Part shown: piece after piece, positions 1-11,193 of the stretch
Numbering within the stretch: position 1 is the first letter of the stretch
Layout: each line of letters opens with the position of its first letter
Assembly: GCF_000276665.1 (NCBI RefSeq)
Contig: NW_004955417.1
Span: 21,570,696-21,634,695, forward strand
From: Chinchilla lanigera
Lineage: Eukaryota > Chordata > Mammalia > Rodentia > Chinchillidae
DNA: 64,000 nucleotides
Direction: 5' to 3'
Made by a program: the position numbers and the translations under genes
The notes under the pieces: generated by a model
The model's input: the letters and a program-made list of their open reading frames with translations, nothing else
The model's database searches: none
What the model was told of the DNA's origin: nothing

Positions 1-425
1 TTTGAGGAATTTCTTTCCCTTTTAAAATATCTATTGTGCCTTTTGGGTTTTATTTACTCTTTCAGGTTCTTAAGCTAGGGAGACAATACAATGTTTGTAC
101 ATGTGGGTTTAATTTATTTCACTTATGAATACGGTCTCTATTGCATTCATTTACCTATAAAAACTGCAAATTCATTTGTTCATACCTGAGTAATACTCCA
201 CTGTATAAAAATACCACTTCATTTTTATCCATTCCTCCACTGATGGGCATTTGGGTTGTTTCCAAGATTTAGCAATGAGAAATTGTGCTGCTATACACAT
301 GGGTGTACATATATCACGGTGGTATGATGTTTTCAATTTTTCTGGAAAAATACCCATACAGGGAATCACTGAGTTAAGTGGGACCTCTTTCCCAAATTTT
401 GTTGGGAATCTCCACACTGATAGAC
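1..425 (-). mobile_element. LINE-1 3' fragment (end of ORF2 and start of 3' UTR), antisense
   Basis: Reading the minus strand, the frame at 417-172 gives a degenerate C-terminus of LINE-1 ORF2 (residues like CPSVEEWIKMKWYFYTVEYYS, matching the conserved 'PSTEEWIK.MWYIYTMEYYS' end of the reverse transcriptase protein). The plus strand shows the usual antisense landmarks in order: a line like 'gagtaatactccactgt', then 'gatgggcatttgggttgtttcc', then 'gtgctgctatacacatggg'. The same segment recurs in the LINE-1 at 15379-16399. It is truncated, probably continues beyond the window edge, and is not functional. Confidence 0.85.
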
Positions 426-849
426 TGGTATATCTTAATCAATGAATATGTATTGAATTAAATGAAGAGTTAATGAATAGACTCAAGACTAAAACAGCTA
501 TTCAGATATTAGTACTTTACAAAAAGTTTTGCCTGTGGACTCAACAACATTTTGACATGGTAAATAACCTCAAATATACCTCTACAGGAAGCAAATACAG
601 TAAAAGCTTTTATACCATTTCTTACCAAGCCTGGTAATATAGACCAATAGCCTAAGTAAAAATAACCCTACAAAATAGTAATAAAATGTCCTGGATGCAT
701 GCCTCATTGAGGATTTCATTTAATTCAAGTCCTAATTTCAAATCCTACATAAATAAAATCTATCAGGATTGCAATTTGTTCCAAATGAATTTTAGAAAAA
801 TATTGGTTGGCTGTGAGTCTGAGGACTATAGAGGTAGAAATAAAATTTT
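426..849. other. Unique AT-rich stretch
   Basis: I see no gene, RNA or recognisable repeat here. The only open frame (686-958) runs into the antisense ID element that follows and is not credible as coding. Confidence 0.5.
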
Positions 850-953
850 TTTGCTGTTTTTTTGTTTGTTTTTTTTTTTTTTATCACAGGAACCTAACTC
901 AGGACCTTGTACTTGCCAGGCAGGTGCTGTGCTGCTGAGCTATATCCCTGGCC
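850..953 (-). mobile_element. ID-type SINE, antisense, diverged
   Basis: A T-rich run (the reversed A tail) is followed by the reverse complement of the ID body: 'aggaccttgtacttgccagg' then 'caggtgctgtgctgctgagc' and 'tatatccctggcc'. The element descends from a tRNA-like RNA polymerase III transcript. It lacks the GGTACCGG end of the young copies and is an older member. Confidence 0.85.
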
Positions 954-1182
954 TTTAAAAATATAATTTATTTACAAGCCAGCATAGATTTTTGTCTCTT
1001 CTTGTAAAACATGAGGATCTCTAAAATATCCAGTGTATAAATAAAAGAATTTCCAGATTTGAGCCAAGAGACTATTTATGAACACGGTGAATTTCTTCAG
1101 ATAACTAATGTGAATTCACTCCAACAAACATGGATTACCCAATCTTTGAAATTCTGGATAATGATAAAATACGATTATCTTT

Positions 1183-1350
1183 TTTGCATTTTGAGTATTT
1201 TTTAAGGCAGGGTCTCACTATGTAGCACAGAATTCTCTTGAACTCATTTATATATAATATATATCTCAGGTTGAGCTCAAATTCAAAGCAATCCTCCTGC
1301 CTCAGTACCTCAAGTGGTGGAATACAGGCAGGTACTACCATGACCAGCTA
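1183..1350 (-). mobile_element. B1-type SINE with internal duplication, antisense
   Basis: The plus strand reads 'ggcagggtctcactatgtag', a duplicated middle segment with two versions of the 'ttgaactca / gagctcaaa' motif, then 'aatcctcctgcctcag' and 'ggcaggtactaccatgacc', all antisense landmarks of 7SL-derived B1. A flanking direct repeat like aaRtacRattatcttt at 1167-1182 and 1351-1366 marks the insertion site. Confidence 0.85.
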
Positions 1351-1592
1351 AAGTACAATTATCTTTAATGTGAAAAATTTAAAGCAATATCAAAAATGAT
1401 CACTGAAAAACAAAAAATGAGTAAAATGTCCCTAGCTTATGATGCTATATTAAAATATTTAAGATGGACTTTTAGCTGTTTGCTATCAGTAGTGTCACTT
1501 AGAAAACAACTAAAAGATACAGATGTTCCATCAAATAGTATGATGCGAGTTTGAGCAATTATTTTTTTTTTCTTTACCAGAGTCAACTCTAT

Positions 1593-1673
1593 TTTTTTTT
1601 GTGCCATGAATCAAACTCAGGACCTTGCACTTGCCAGATAGGCGCTTGTGCCACCTAGCTATATCCCCGGCCC
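1593..1673 (-). mobile_element. ID-type SINE, antisense, with target-site duplication
   Basis: The antisense ID body ('ggaccttgcacttgccagat', 'ggcgcttgtgccacctagct', 'atatccccggcc') follows a T run. The host sequence ccagagtcaactctat at 1577-1592 recurs as ccagagtcaatgctat at 1673-1688, a 16-bp target-site duplication with two differences. Confidence 0.88.
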
Positions 1674-1850
1674 CAGAGTCAATGCTATAAGAATTCTTTC
1701 TATTCAGAAAGAGAAAACCAAGGGCCCAGACATAGACACACCAGCAAATATAAAAAGGTAATATATAAGTAAACATTTATCTGTAGATTAATGGCAAATA
1801 TGCTCATTAAAATAGGCAACAGAAAGCATAAATTGACTTTACTTATCATC

Positions 1851-2206
1851 ATGGCTTGTGTCTACATGTCCACCCAAAGCCTAGCACAGTCATGGTGGTG
1901 GACTTCCAGAGTTTGTGAATGATTCATGGTCCAATGCTGAGATTAAGGGTGTGAGTACTACACCCGCCCTAGGACAGATAGCCTGCATACAAAATAAGAG
2001 AAAGAGGCTTGCTCTACCCTGCTCTCTTGTTACTTTTGCTGTCTTCCCTGCCATGAAAGGTTGCCCTTCTGCCATGTGCCACCCCTGCCTTGGAGCCAGC
2101 TGATTATGGACTAAAGCCTCTACAAACTGTGAACTAAATAAACCTCTTCTCCCTTTAACTTTGGGTTTGGGTATTTTGCCCCAGCAATGAAAAACTTAAC
2201 TAAGAC
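1851..2206 (+). mobile_element. MaLR-type (ERVL-related) LTR, sense
   Basis: The 3' half has the conserved MaLR LTR ending: 'ctgccatgtgccacc', 'ggactaaagcctctacaaac', 'tgtgaactaaataaacctct' with an AATAAA polyadenylation signal, a pyrimidine-rich run, then 'gggtattttgccccagcaat' and 'aacttaactaagac'. No internal retroviral sequence is attached, so it looks like a solo LTR. An exact 10-bp direct repeat, acttatcatc, lies at 1841-1850 and 2207-2216. Subfamily is not determined. Confidence 0.7.
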
Positions 2207-2261
2207 ACTTATCATCTTGATTTAATAATAAATGTATATGACAACACCTATGGTGTATTTC

Positions 2262-2432
2262 CTAAATTCCTAGATCTGTGCTAAGCATATTTTAAATATT
2301 TTCTCTTTCAATCTAATAAAGCAATCTATTGATAGGTGAAGACACAGTGGCTCAGTGATTTTAAGTAAATAGACCCAAGATGCAGGGTGAGCAAATGGAG
2401 GACCTGAACTCACAGTGGCATTCCCTAAATCT
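2262..2432 (-). repeat. MIR-like ancient SINE, antisense
   Basis: The order 'ctgtgctaagcatattttaa', 'attttctctttcaatctaat', 'ggtgaagacacagtggctca', 'tgattttaagtaa' and 'ggacctgaactcaca' follows an antisense MIR (rare intervals, heavily diverged). It is a relic with no function implied. Confidence 0.55.
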
Positions 2433-4198
2433 GCAGCTTCTAAGCAAGGCACTGGGCCTACAAGTCTCCATACAGAGCTGAGCATGGATATCCTCACAGC
2501 AATTGAGCAGAACTGCAAGGAAGCAATGGAGAACTTCCAACTGCCTACATGGAATCAGGGTCCAATGAATGGAGAGATTATAGATAAAACCTCAAGGCAG
2601 AGTTAGAGGCAGAAACAATGAAGCAATACCCTCAAAGAGCAGGAGCAGTGATTACCTTATCATTTTATGAGAGAGATAGACAAGAAAACTCACTTGGAAG
2701 CACAAGGGAGAAAGAGTGAAGAGGTTTAGGGACAGTCTCTTGGTGGAACTGAGGTTTAAAAGCTCAGAATCATTTTGACACCAAATCAAGAGATGCAAAG
2801 GCATTCCAGAGAAAGAAAACCACCAGAGCCAATGCAGTGCTTGGTAAAGAAACACACAACAGCTTCAGGAAGTTTTCAGTGGAGATGATAGCGGGCACAC
2901 GGATAGGTGTTCTTAAGGCACATAAAGTAAACTAGAACCCTTGTTGAACTATTGACAAATCAATCAATGTACATAGTATCTTGCAAATCACATCCAACAC
3001 TTAAAAGAAAAGAATTACTAAATTTGCCCAAAGTGCCAGAAAATTCTCTAAGAATACGCCAAGCCACTTGACCCAGCATAGATTCCAGAACTTAAAAGTG
3101 ATTTATTTAATTGAATTGATAGAAATAAAAGCAGAGCCAGAAAAGGGGAAAAAAAAAAAAGTTGGATAAGAGAAAAATAAGAAATGAGACTAGCAGGCTT
3201 ATTTTTTAATGAAGATATGCACAAAACTTCTTTACATTTATAGTCCTTATTTTATGAACAATTTAAGGTTTTTTTTTTCCTTAGTACATGTCTGCAGTGC
3301 AATACAAAAAGTTTCTGCACAGCAAAAGGCTTATCAATTTTTGGCCTAAAGGAAAATAATGGGATTAAAAGACAGAGGCAGAATTAAGGAGAATTTTTAT
3401 TATTTTTTATGAGCTCTGGGTAAAAATAGACAGTTCTCTCTAATGGTAAATTTTTTTAAATCATGAATTCTGGGAAGTCTTTCTTGACCCGAAATTTCCA
3501 AGTCTTTTAGAATTCATTCATTGCTTACTATAATTCATCCAGGAATAAATTAACTATGGCTTTGACATTGCCCTGACGCTGGGGTGCCGCACACATCAGA
3601 GTGGAACCTCTATGCCATGCTGAGGGGAAGAACAGCCAGGATTAAAAAGTACTTTCCAATCTAAAATGGTTTTTATCACAAAAAGATAGCTTTAGATGCC
3701 AAAATCTGGCTTCATTTGTGCTAATGATCTCCATGTTTATAGGACTAGAATAGTAAGAATATTAGTTGGTGCTGCTAAGAGGCAATACCTAAACTGAACA
3801 ATCATGATTTGATTTGTAGAAGGGTGCTATCTTGTCATCCTGCAAGGACCAGCGACTCCACCTGTACAAGTGCCAATGTTTATAATCAAATCCAGTGATC
3901 ATATCACGAATATTTCCTTGTCTTATTCAGAGTGACCACAAAAAATAGGTAGAGTTGAGCATGCAGAAGATAGAACTTGTGAATACCAATACAAGCAGCA
4001 ACATCAATATTTATTTTGTTATTTGTTCCTACTTAACTGCTTTTCAATGTCTGTGGCTAGTTTCAGTCACTAGATAGTAACCTTTCAAAAAGGAACACTG
4101 TGACTCTCGGGTTACTATAATTAAACCACAGCACCTAAACCTTAATTGATATTCAAACAAAACAGACTAATTCCATAAAGCTTCTAAAGATATAAATT
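2433..4198. other. Mostly unique sequence
   Basis: No gene is recognisable. A short segment near 2790-2840 (a 'caaaggcattccagag' pattern) weakly recalls LINE-2. Homopolymer A and T runs occur near 3150 and 3271. Small open frames at 2415-2606 and 2652-2855 have no coding signature. Confidence 0.45.
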
Positions 4199-4206
4199 GA
4201 AAGGAC

Positions 4207-4302
4207 CGGGGGCTGGGGATTTAGCTCAGCGGCAAAAGCGCCTCCCTGGCATGCGCAAGGTCGTGAGTTCAGTTCCCGGTACCGGAGAAAAACCAAAAAA
4301 AA
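4207..4302 (+). mobile_element. ID-type SINE, young, sense
   Basis: The body is intact: ggggctggggatttagctca, an A box in TAGCTCAGCGGC, a B box in GGTCGTGAGTTCAGTTCC, the GGTACCGG end and a GAGAAAAACC-A-rich tail. Flanking gaaagga(c/t) at 4199-4206 and 4303-4310 is the target-site duplication. The copy differs little from those at 16622, 47224 and 46123, so it belongs to the same recent subfamily. Confidence 0.95.
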
Positions 4303-4310
4303 GAAAGGAT

Positions 4311-5250
4311 CAAAGAGTGCTGTCGGCAAGATGGTGGAGCAGGAAGCCCCTCTTCTTTCTCCCATGGAAATAACCGTACAACAGAAAACACAAACACTCC
4401 TTTTGTGAAAAAGACAGACACAAGTAAGGAGGTGCCTGTATCCCAAGTGACTATGAAACCAGCCACGCTAAAATGACAAGGAAATTTTGTGGCAGCCGCA
4501 CACCACCATCTACCCCAGCGCAGTTCCACAGTATTAGGCAAAAATTCCCAGTTCCCAGATGCTTCCCAGGAAAGGAAAGAGAAGAATGAATAACGGGTGT
4601 AATATTTTGACTTCAGAGGAAAGGGCTACCCAGGACTGATTTCTATCTAGCTTTAAAAGAATTCTAGATACCTCAGGGCTGTTGAAAACAAACAAAAAAG
4701 TCTTGGTGGTATGCTCCACTCCCGAGGACTTGCAATACAGCAAAGGTCAAAACAGTTTAGTTACCTCTCTCCTGAGAAGAAAGAGAAGAATACAATGTGT
4801 GTCTAATGTTCTAGCTTTGTCAGGGGCCACCCAAGGTGCTAGACTATGTTTTACCTGGTCGGAGTGTGGAGCAGGCTTGCAGAATCTGGAAGGTTAGGAG
4901 CTGCTAATAACAAAAAGCAACTGAGTACTACGCTGCTGATGCTTCGTCAGAAGTCAAAGACAAAGAAAACTTTGAAAACAGCAGGAGAGTGACTTGTTAC
5001 TTACAAGCAAATTCCAATAAGACTATCAGTTGATTTCTCAGCCAAAACCTTGAAAGACTCATGAGATGATACACTCAAAATGCTAAAAGAATGAAAGTGT
5101 CAAGTAAGAATACCTTACTCAGCAAAATGGTCTTTCAAAACTACAGGAGAGGGGGAGATTTCCCAAATAAACAAAGCTTCAGGGCACTTATCCCCACTAG
5201 ATCTGCCTTATAGGAAATGCAAGATAAAACCAAAACAGTAATGAAAATTG
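4311..5250 (+). mobile_element. LINE-1 5'-region-like fragment, sense
   Basis: The left end reads 'ggcaagatggtggagcagga', the typical start of a LINE-1 5' UTR (the 'AAGATGGCGGA.TAGGA' pattern). Further right, 'taccttactcagcaaaatgg', 'cccaaataaacaaagcttca' and 'ctagatctgccttataggaa' followed by 'atgc' resemble a conserved upstream block of mammalian LINE-1. There is no open ORF1 or ORF2. The call rests on remembered patterns and a database search could move the borders. Confidence 0.5.
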
Positions 5251-5414
5251 TATGACAGTATAAAGCCCACTGTTGGAGGTAAATATACAAAAAAATAGAG
5301 AATGTTATGAATCAGTGATAGTTGTAAAATAGTTTAAGTCTGGTATGAAAGGTAAATGACAAAAGCATCAAATGTCACAATATCTGTAAAATATGTTAAT
5401 AGCTACATAATGTA

Positions 5415-5579
5415 AACTATGGCACTGACAGAGTTTGAGGCAAGAGAATCACAAGTCTGAGTCCTGCCTGGAGAACATAGCAAGATCTTGTCTCAAAAAG
5501 AAATTATTTTTTAAGGCTAGAAAAGTAGCTCAATGGTGGAGGATGCATGGGTTCAATCCCCAGTACTACCAAAAAAAAA
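5415..5579 (+). mobile_element. B1-dID dimeric SINE, sense, 5'-truncated
   Basis: A B1-like left part ('gagtttgaggcaagagaatc', then 'aacatagcaagatcttgtct' 'caaaa') is followed by an A-rich linker and an ID-like right part ('aaaagtagctcaatggtgga', 'gttcaatccccagtactacc') ending in A9. This B1-then-ID order defines the B1-dID family of non-murid rodents. Confidence 0.8.
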
Positions 5580-5635
5580 TTACTTTGGGATATCAAATCC
5601 ACACAGGAGAAGGAGATTAAAAATGTAGTTGTTAC

Positions 5636-5876
5636 AAGCATGAAGACAATCCCATGGGACTGGGCCCTTCATGGACGGGACCTGACCTCATTGCCATGTA
5701 GGTAGTATAACAATTGGATTCTGCCCATCATCACTGGAGAATGTGGTCTCTGAGTGCATTGGTCGGGAGCTTGGACCCAGTCAAAGTCTGCTATATGCAT
5801 GTATGAACATGTCACATGAAACTTATCATTTTGTACAATTACCATGCACTAATAATTCAAATGAAAGAAAGTTTTG
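5636..5876 (+). mobile_element. Possible LINE-1 3' end, sense
   Basis: The terminal stretch 'cattttgtacaattaccatg' 'cactaat' resembles the reverse complement of the extreme 3' end of the LINE-1 at 15379-15440 ('aatgcacc' preceded by an ATTATATGTATC-like block). If right, it and 4311-5250 may be two ends of one internally deleted LINE-1. Similarity is modest. Confidence 0.35.
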
Positions 5877-5879
5877 ATT

Positions 5880-8360
5880 TGTACGTGAGATAAGGAAAAC
5901 TGCTTTTGGTTTCTTTTCCATTTTCTATCAGTTCATAATTTGGGGTAAATTTCATGTTATATGGTTTTCTTTCTACAGCATAATAAAAAAGCAATACAAT
6001 AATCTTAAAATCATGATGTGAACAAGTGACATAAAACTAGATTTATTGTTAATATTTTTAAGACTCTGAAAAGAGAAGATAATCCTAAAATTCTGAAACA
6101 GTAAAATTAAGATGAAGAAAATAGTAAACACCATGCACATGAATGAATTACATTTTGGAAGTAATTATCAGAAATTAAAGTCAGGTGAAAAAATATAAAT
6201 AAATCCAAGATGTATTTTAACAAATTAACAGGTAGCAACCTCAGATGAAATTAATAGTGCTTACAAAAATTTGCCTCATCATCTGAAGTGAACGCCATAG
6301 AGAATCATGTGTTCTTTAAAAAAAAAAAATCCCTGATGATCTTGACCTCTGGGTGGTAATTGTAAATTCATTTAGACAAACCAGGGAGAAAGTCAGTAAG
6401 AATAATACCGATATTAACAGAGATGAAATAAAGAAGAAAACTTTCCAGCTCTTGAAAAGTTTTCTGCTCAAAAGGGCTGACGACCCAGCAGGAATTAAGC
6501 CTTTGTCCCTGAAGCTAGGTCTGGTGAATATTTCATGGAGTCACCTCTCTTCAGAAGTAACCAAATTAATTCAGTGGCCACATGGATCTGAAAGCACAGC
6601 ATCTCCACATACACAACTGACAGAGCCCTGGCTTCCTGCGAAAGCTGCTGGAGCCGTCAACACCACAGAGTCACCCTGGAAGATCCTGTAATGTCATGCT
6701 GCTAGGGAACAAAGTAGGGAACATACTTGTAGAACAGCCCCAGGAAAACTAATGTGTCCAACATGCACCCCAGAATCCTGTGCATGGACAGCTAGATTTA
6801 GATTTCTAAAATTCTTTGTTTGCTTCCTTGCTTGTTTGCTTATTTATCTGCTATAGCACCAGATTTCCCTTTTCAAATAAAGTTCTCTTTGGAAATCCAG
6901 TACATGAAACAGAAAAAACAGATCAAACCTGGCTGAAATAAGGTGGAGAAAGCAAAATGCTGCTTACCTGCCTTGGTTCTCCTGTCCCGATACTGCTTCA
7001 TATATTATTGTAGGGCTTTGCACGACAGTTTGAAAAGGAAGCTATAAGCGATATCTATGAAGCATTCAAAAACCTTTTTTAGATTTACAGTAAAGATTAA
7101 TATTTTTATAAATGAAATTAAGCTAGATAACATATATGATAATTTTTAAAGTAATGACATCATTCCTGGCTGTCAAATAATCTGTTAGGTACCTAAGGAA
7201 TACAGCACAGAAAAACTGGAGTGACTATTTAGTTTGAATCATGAAATGTGTAATAGTATCTGGGATCCACTAGGCATAAACAACTGCTGGGGTGAGGGGA
7301 CATATATATTGCTTGAATAGCCCAGGGTTCTTCAGTTTTTGTGTCCAAATTGGGTCACATTCATTTAACAACGCATAAACCTACACATTTTGTGACCATG
7401 AGTGTGCACTTTTCTGGAAGCTCCTCCCAAATATTTTTAGACATCCCCTGGAACGCTTTTACGTGTATTTCCACAGCCAGTCATCTCCATCACTACACCG
7501 GGAATCACGCACTGCCCTTGGCTTCAGGTCGCAAAGCGGGCAACCTCAAAACGGGCTGAAAATACTGGTCCTCCAAACCTACTCCCCCACACTCAGACAC
7601 CTGCTGTGCGTAAGTCAAGGGCAGCCTACGGCCCTGCTGGAGAAAAGATGCAACTTTCATTGCTGCAGTTGTCAAAGCGTGCAGAGCTATGTGATACTAA
7701 CCCCTTATGGGCCTTCTCTCTCTGACTTTATGCAGAGCTGTCTCAGTACATAGCAGTGACGGATCCAGAGGGGATAAGGGGAAGGGAGCTCAGCTCTTAT
7801 TCTGCACTCAGTCGGAATGCCGAGCTATAACAGTTCATCCCCAGTCCACCAAAGGGCCAGGTGCTTTTAGTGGAAAGAAAGCTTACTGGGAGGTTTACCC
7901 TCCTCCTGGCATAGGCTCCACCTGCTCCTGTATTGAACACATGAGGGGCTGCTTCCTATGGCAGAGAGGAGAGAAAGGACACAAGAGGAAAGAAACGGAA
8001 AATGAGCTACAAGGAAGGAAAATCCACAGGAAAGAAAAACTACTTCGAATGTTTTGCAATCATTAAACTGAGAAACAACTTAGACACAAACCGAGCAATG
8101 AATGGAATTGGGAAAAAGCTAAAATTTAAGTAAAACCTTGAGAAATAGCCGTTAAATCAAGCAGAGTACGTATTTGATAAGCAAAGCTTGCCAATATGAT
8201 TACATGTTAATGAATCATGTTTTGTGGCCAAGATGATAAAAAAGGCAAGCAAATGCATTTCAGAGATTACTGATAATGTTTTTATGAATCTGAGAAGAAG
8301 TTCCTTTCTGGAAAGATGATGATCAATGCAATCGGTGACTTTTTTGCTATACAACGAACT
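5880..8360. other. Unique sequence with small non-credible open frames
   Basis: I recognise no gene. An open frame of 112 codons lies at 6353-6691. Three overlapping frames at 7341-7559, 7463-7753 and 7707-8066 lie in a locally GC- and CpG-richer patch (about 7440-7690). None shows a domain, signal peptide or plausible splice structure that I can defend. Confidence 0.4.
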
Positions 8361-8504
8361 GCTGGTTTTCTGGGAGCCTGGCTACTCAAATCAGAGTCTG
8401 TGGAGGAGCATCCCCTGGGAACTTATAAGTGCTGACTCTCGCGAATCACCTCCAGCCTCCTGAACTGGGCCATTGATACGCACACCGCAGTTTGAGAATC
8501 AGTG
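8361..8504 (+). repeat. MER5-like hAT-Charlie DNA transposon fossil
   Basis: The right end reads 'cagtttgagaatcagtg', matching the MER5 terminal inverted repeat (canonical ending TTTGAGAACCACTG). Inside, 'cccctgggaacttataagtg' and 'gaatcacctcc' follow the known order. It is a non-autonomous relic with no transposase coding capacity. Confidence 0.7.
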
Positions 8505-9136
8505 TAGAGGGATTAGGAAGTGAGGAAAACTTGAAAACATGTATGTTTCTTCCGAGAATATGCAAAGATGGTCCCAGGCAGAAAGCTCCGATCAGTGTAC
8601 CCCATGGGTTAAGTCCAGCTCAGGTAAGCTAATGTGACATCTAAACGTAGTATAAAAGCACCTGAACCAGGCAGAGTTGAAGGGCATTCAGCATTAAAGT
8701 ATAATTAAAGCTTAAAGGAAGAAGGTGCGAACCTGAGGTGCAAAGCACTAGAGAAGCAGACTCACAGAGGAACCTCTCGCTCAGACAGAACGACTTTAAG
8801 GAAACACAAGCAGTCCCTGCCGCCACACACATATGTAACACCCTATCACTGCCGAAGTGAAAAATAACATAGAAATGAAAAGCAGAAAAGAAAGAGAGGT
8901 CCAGAACCAGATCTTGTATCTGACCCTTGGGTTTCTAATTCCTCCTGAAAACAGCTCAGCGATCCAAATTGACATCTGTGTAAAATATGATGTAACTCGT
9001 TATAGGGACTTTTAAGTAAATTCATGTACCATTTCCTTCTAGGAGTTCCTCTGTATTAGTATTATTTTTTCTTTCCAAAGGGAGGGCCCAACTCATCTGC
9101 AGAATCTGGCTAAGTCTCGTGTTTATTGTTCCTGAA
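8505..9136. other. Unique sequence
   Basis: No gene or repeat is recognised. The minus-strand frame at 8641-8841 has no family resemblance. Confidence 0.45.
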
Positions 9137-9297
9137 GCGATGTTTTTTAACCCACGATTCTGGGACAGATCACCTGCAGAACCACATGAGAGAGCTTTTT
9201 AAAACTTAGTCTACTGGATTCAACTCCAGATAATGATTCATCACCCCTGGGGACCAAGCCTAATAATGTACTTAGTCAAAGGTAGGTGATCTTCATC
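9137..9297 (+). repeat. MER5-like DNA transposon fossil
   Basis: The block 'gatcacctgcagaaccacat', 'agagagctttttaaaactta', 'ctccagataatgattca' and 'cccctggggacc' follows the MER5A layout ('CACCTGGAGAGCTTTTAAAA ... CCAGAGATTCTGATT'). The ends are diverged, and a flanking 8-bp duplication is not evident. Confidence 0.6.
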
Positions 9298-11110
9298 CAC
9301 TCGTTTGCTTCATTTGTGGCAGTACATCTGGCATTGTGAAATGAACAAGGTAAATAATAGTTGGATGTAGGGAATAAAAGAACAGCCTTCCCTAGACAAA
9401 GTGATCAGGACAGCCTCTCCGGCCTCTCTCAGGGATGACTGGAGCACTGGGAACTCAGCCCAGACTCAGGGAAAATGCACTCAGCAGGAACGCCAGTCCA
9501 GTCCTCAACATAGAGATGCTGTGTTTGGGAAGCTTGAGGAGCTGGGCTGATTTGCTCAGAGATACAGAAGTCAGCTCTGGACATTGTCAGTATTCGGAGT
9601 CATCACTACAGAACAACTGTCTGGAACTGAGAAGTAGGACACGGCAGAGTTAGAAAACACCTAACGTGACTACCCACTCAGGACACGAGACACCCACCGG
9701 AATCCTCAGAACCGTATCAGGAAGCCCTAGACACAAAGGGTCTGTAGAGAACAAAGCAAAGTGTTTGATTAATAGCTCCTACTTGGTGCCCATCTTTCCA
9801 CCCCTTCCTTTCCTTCACTATCTGTCTGCTCATCCTCCTCACTCAGTACGTGTCTGAAACACGAATGTCACCTGATCTGTGGGCCGCAAGCATTTTCCTT
9901 AAGGATCATATCGTTTGAGAGCAGTAGTGAGTTTGGGGAATATTCCATATAAATGCATTAGGTTTTAGGCTTATGTGCAATACATACTGCTAGGAAATAG
10001 GAATATTTTAACACGGAATAGCAGCCTTCCCTTGTTAAGCCATATGGAAATTCTATTTGTGAGATTTTTATCTGCTGCTACCTCACTAGAAAAGACACTT
10101 GTGACAAGTTCATTAGAAATTTTCAATACCTTTTTCAGGGGATGTGGATGGTACTCACACGATTAATTAGTATACACAGTCCTAGAGCTACTTGAAAAGG
10201 TATCAAAATGTCTACCCAAACTCTGCAAGATCACACCTATCCAAAAAGCAAAGCTTATTCAATGTTTTCTTAATATAATAAAAGTGAATGTTTCTTTTTA
10301 TTTCATCAGTGTGTCCTTTAACAGTCATATATCTCAGAATTGAAACTTAAGAAAAATATGTCATATTGCTTAGCCTCACAGAACTAGAAACTTCACAAAA
10401 GAAGAAAGTGTGGATCCATCTGTCATACAGAGTAAATAGCAAAGGCAAACTCACACACATCAGTTACCTTTATCCCCATACAAATAGAAGGGAGGGAACA
10501 TGCTTCTGAAATGGAGGGAGAATGTGGTTGTACAGTTAGATGGAATTTGTCAGAAAAGATGGTGACAGAAAGAGTGCTAGAGTGATTATAATAATTTAAA
10601 ATCATCACCTGATGTCTAAAACAACTATCAGGCAGGATCAGGAGGCTAACAGTGTCATCCTAAGTAGAAAGAAAATTGCAAAAGAGGACACATGGCATTA
10701 TCATGTGCATTAGAAGCAAGTAAATTCCAGGTAGCTGGTGCAAGCAGAACTTGAAGTGAATACCACAGAAAAGTAAGAGTTAAGTCAGCAGAGAGTGTCA
10801 TTATATTCTAATCTCTAATTTTACTGTGAAGAGGACAAAATCATCCAAAAAGTGAATGAGAAAGATCATCCCTCTTGTATTGATGCCCAGGTAAGACTGT
10901 TATCACTGCATTCTGCTAAATATTAATTTTACTTATCAACCTGAAAAACTGAAAAAAGAATTAAAATTGCCTAATAGAATTTAAAGAAAATATATTTTAG
11001 ATATAGGTTGGGCTTCAACAAAAGAATAACAGCAAAGTTGTGCATTTTAGCAAGCAAATGAGGCTGTAGCTAAAAAATGAAACATTTAACTGAAAAGTAA
11101 ATAACTAAAG
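9298..11110. other. Unique sequence
   Basis: Nothing beyond short frames without coding signature (9435-9653, 9666-9857, 9975-10166, 10423-10608). The GC content falls from left to right. Confidence 0.45.
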
Positions 11111-11113
11111 CTC

Positions 11114-11157
<44 letters not shown>

Positions 11158-11193
11158 ATGCATGTGTGCATGTGTGTGTGGAGAGAGAGAGAG
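11111..11193. repeat. (CT)n microsatellite followed by (TG)n and (GA)n
   Basis: A CT dinucleotide run at 11111-11156, with one TTT interruption, changes to TG repeats at 11163-11180 and GA repeats at 11181-11193. The compound CT...GA arrangement is self-complementary over about a dozen bases. Confidence 0.95.

Noticed and set aside
4207..4302. tRNA-gene-like A and B boxes in this and the other ID copies
   Set aside because: The boxes belong to tRNA-derived SINEs. There is no cloverleaf with acceptor-stem pairing, so no tRNA gene is called.
7341..8066. Three overlapping open frames in a CpG-richer patch
   Set aside because: The frames overlap each other in different phases, have no motif, and show no retroelement or exon signature that I can defend.
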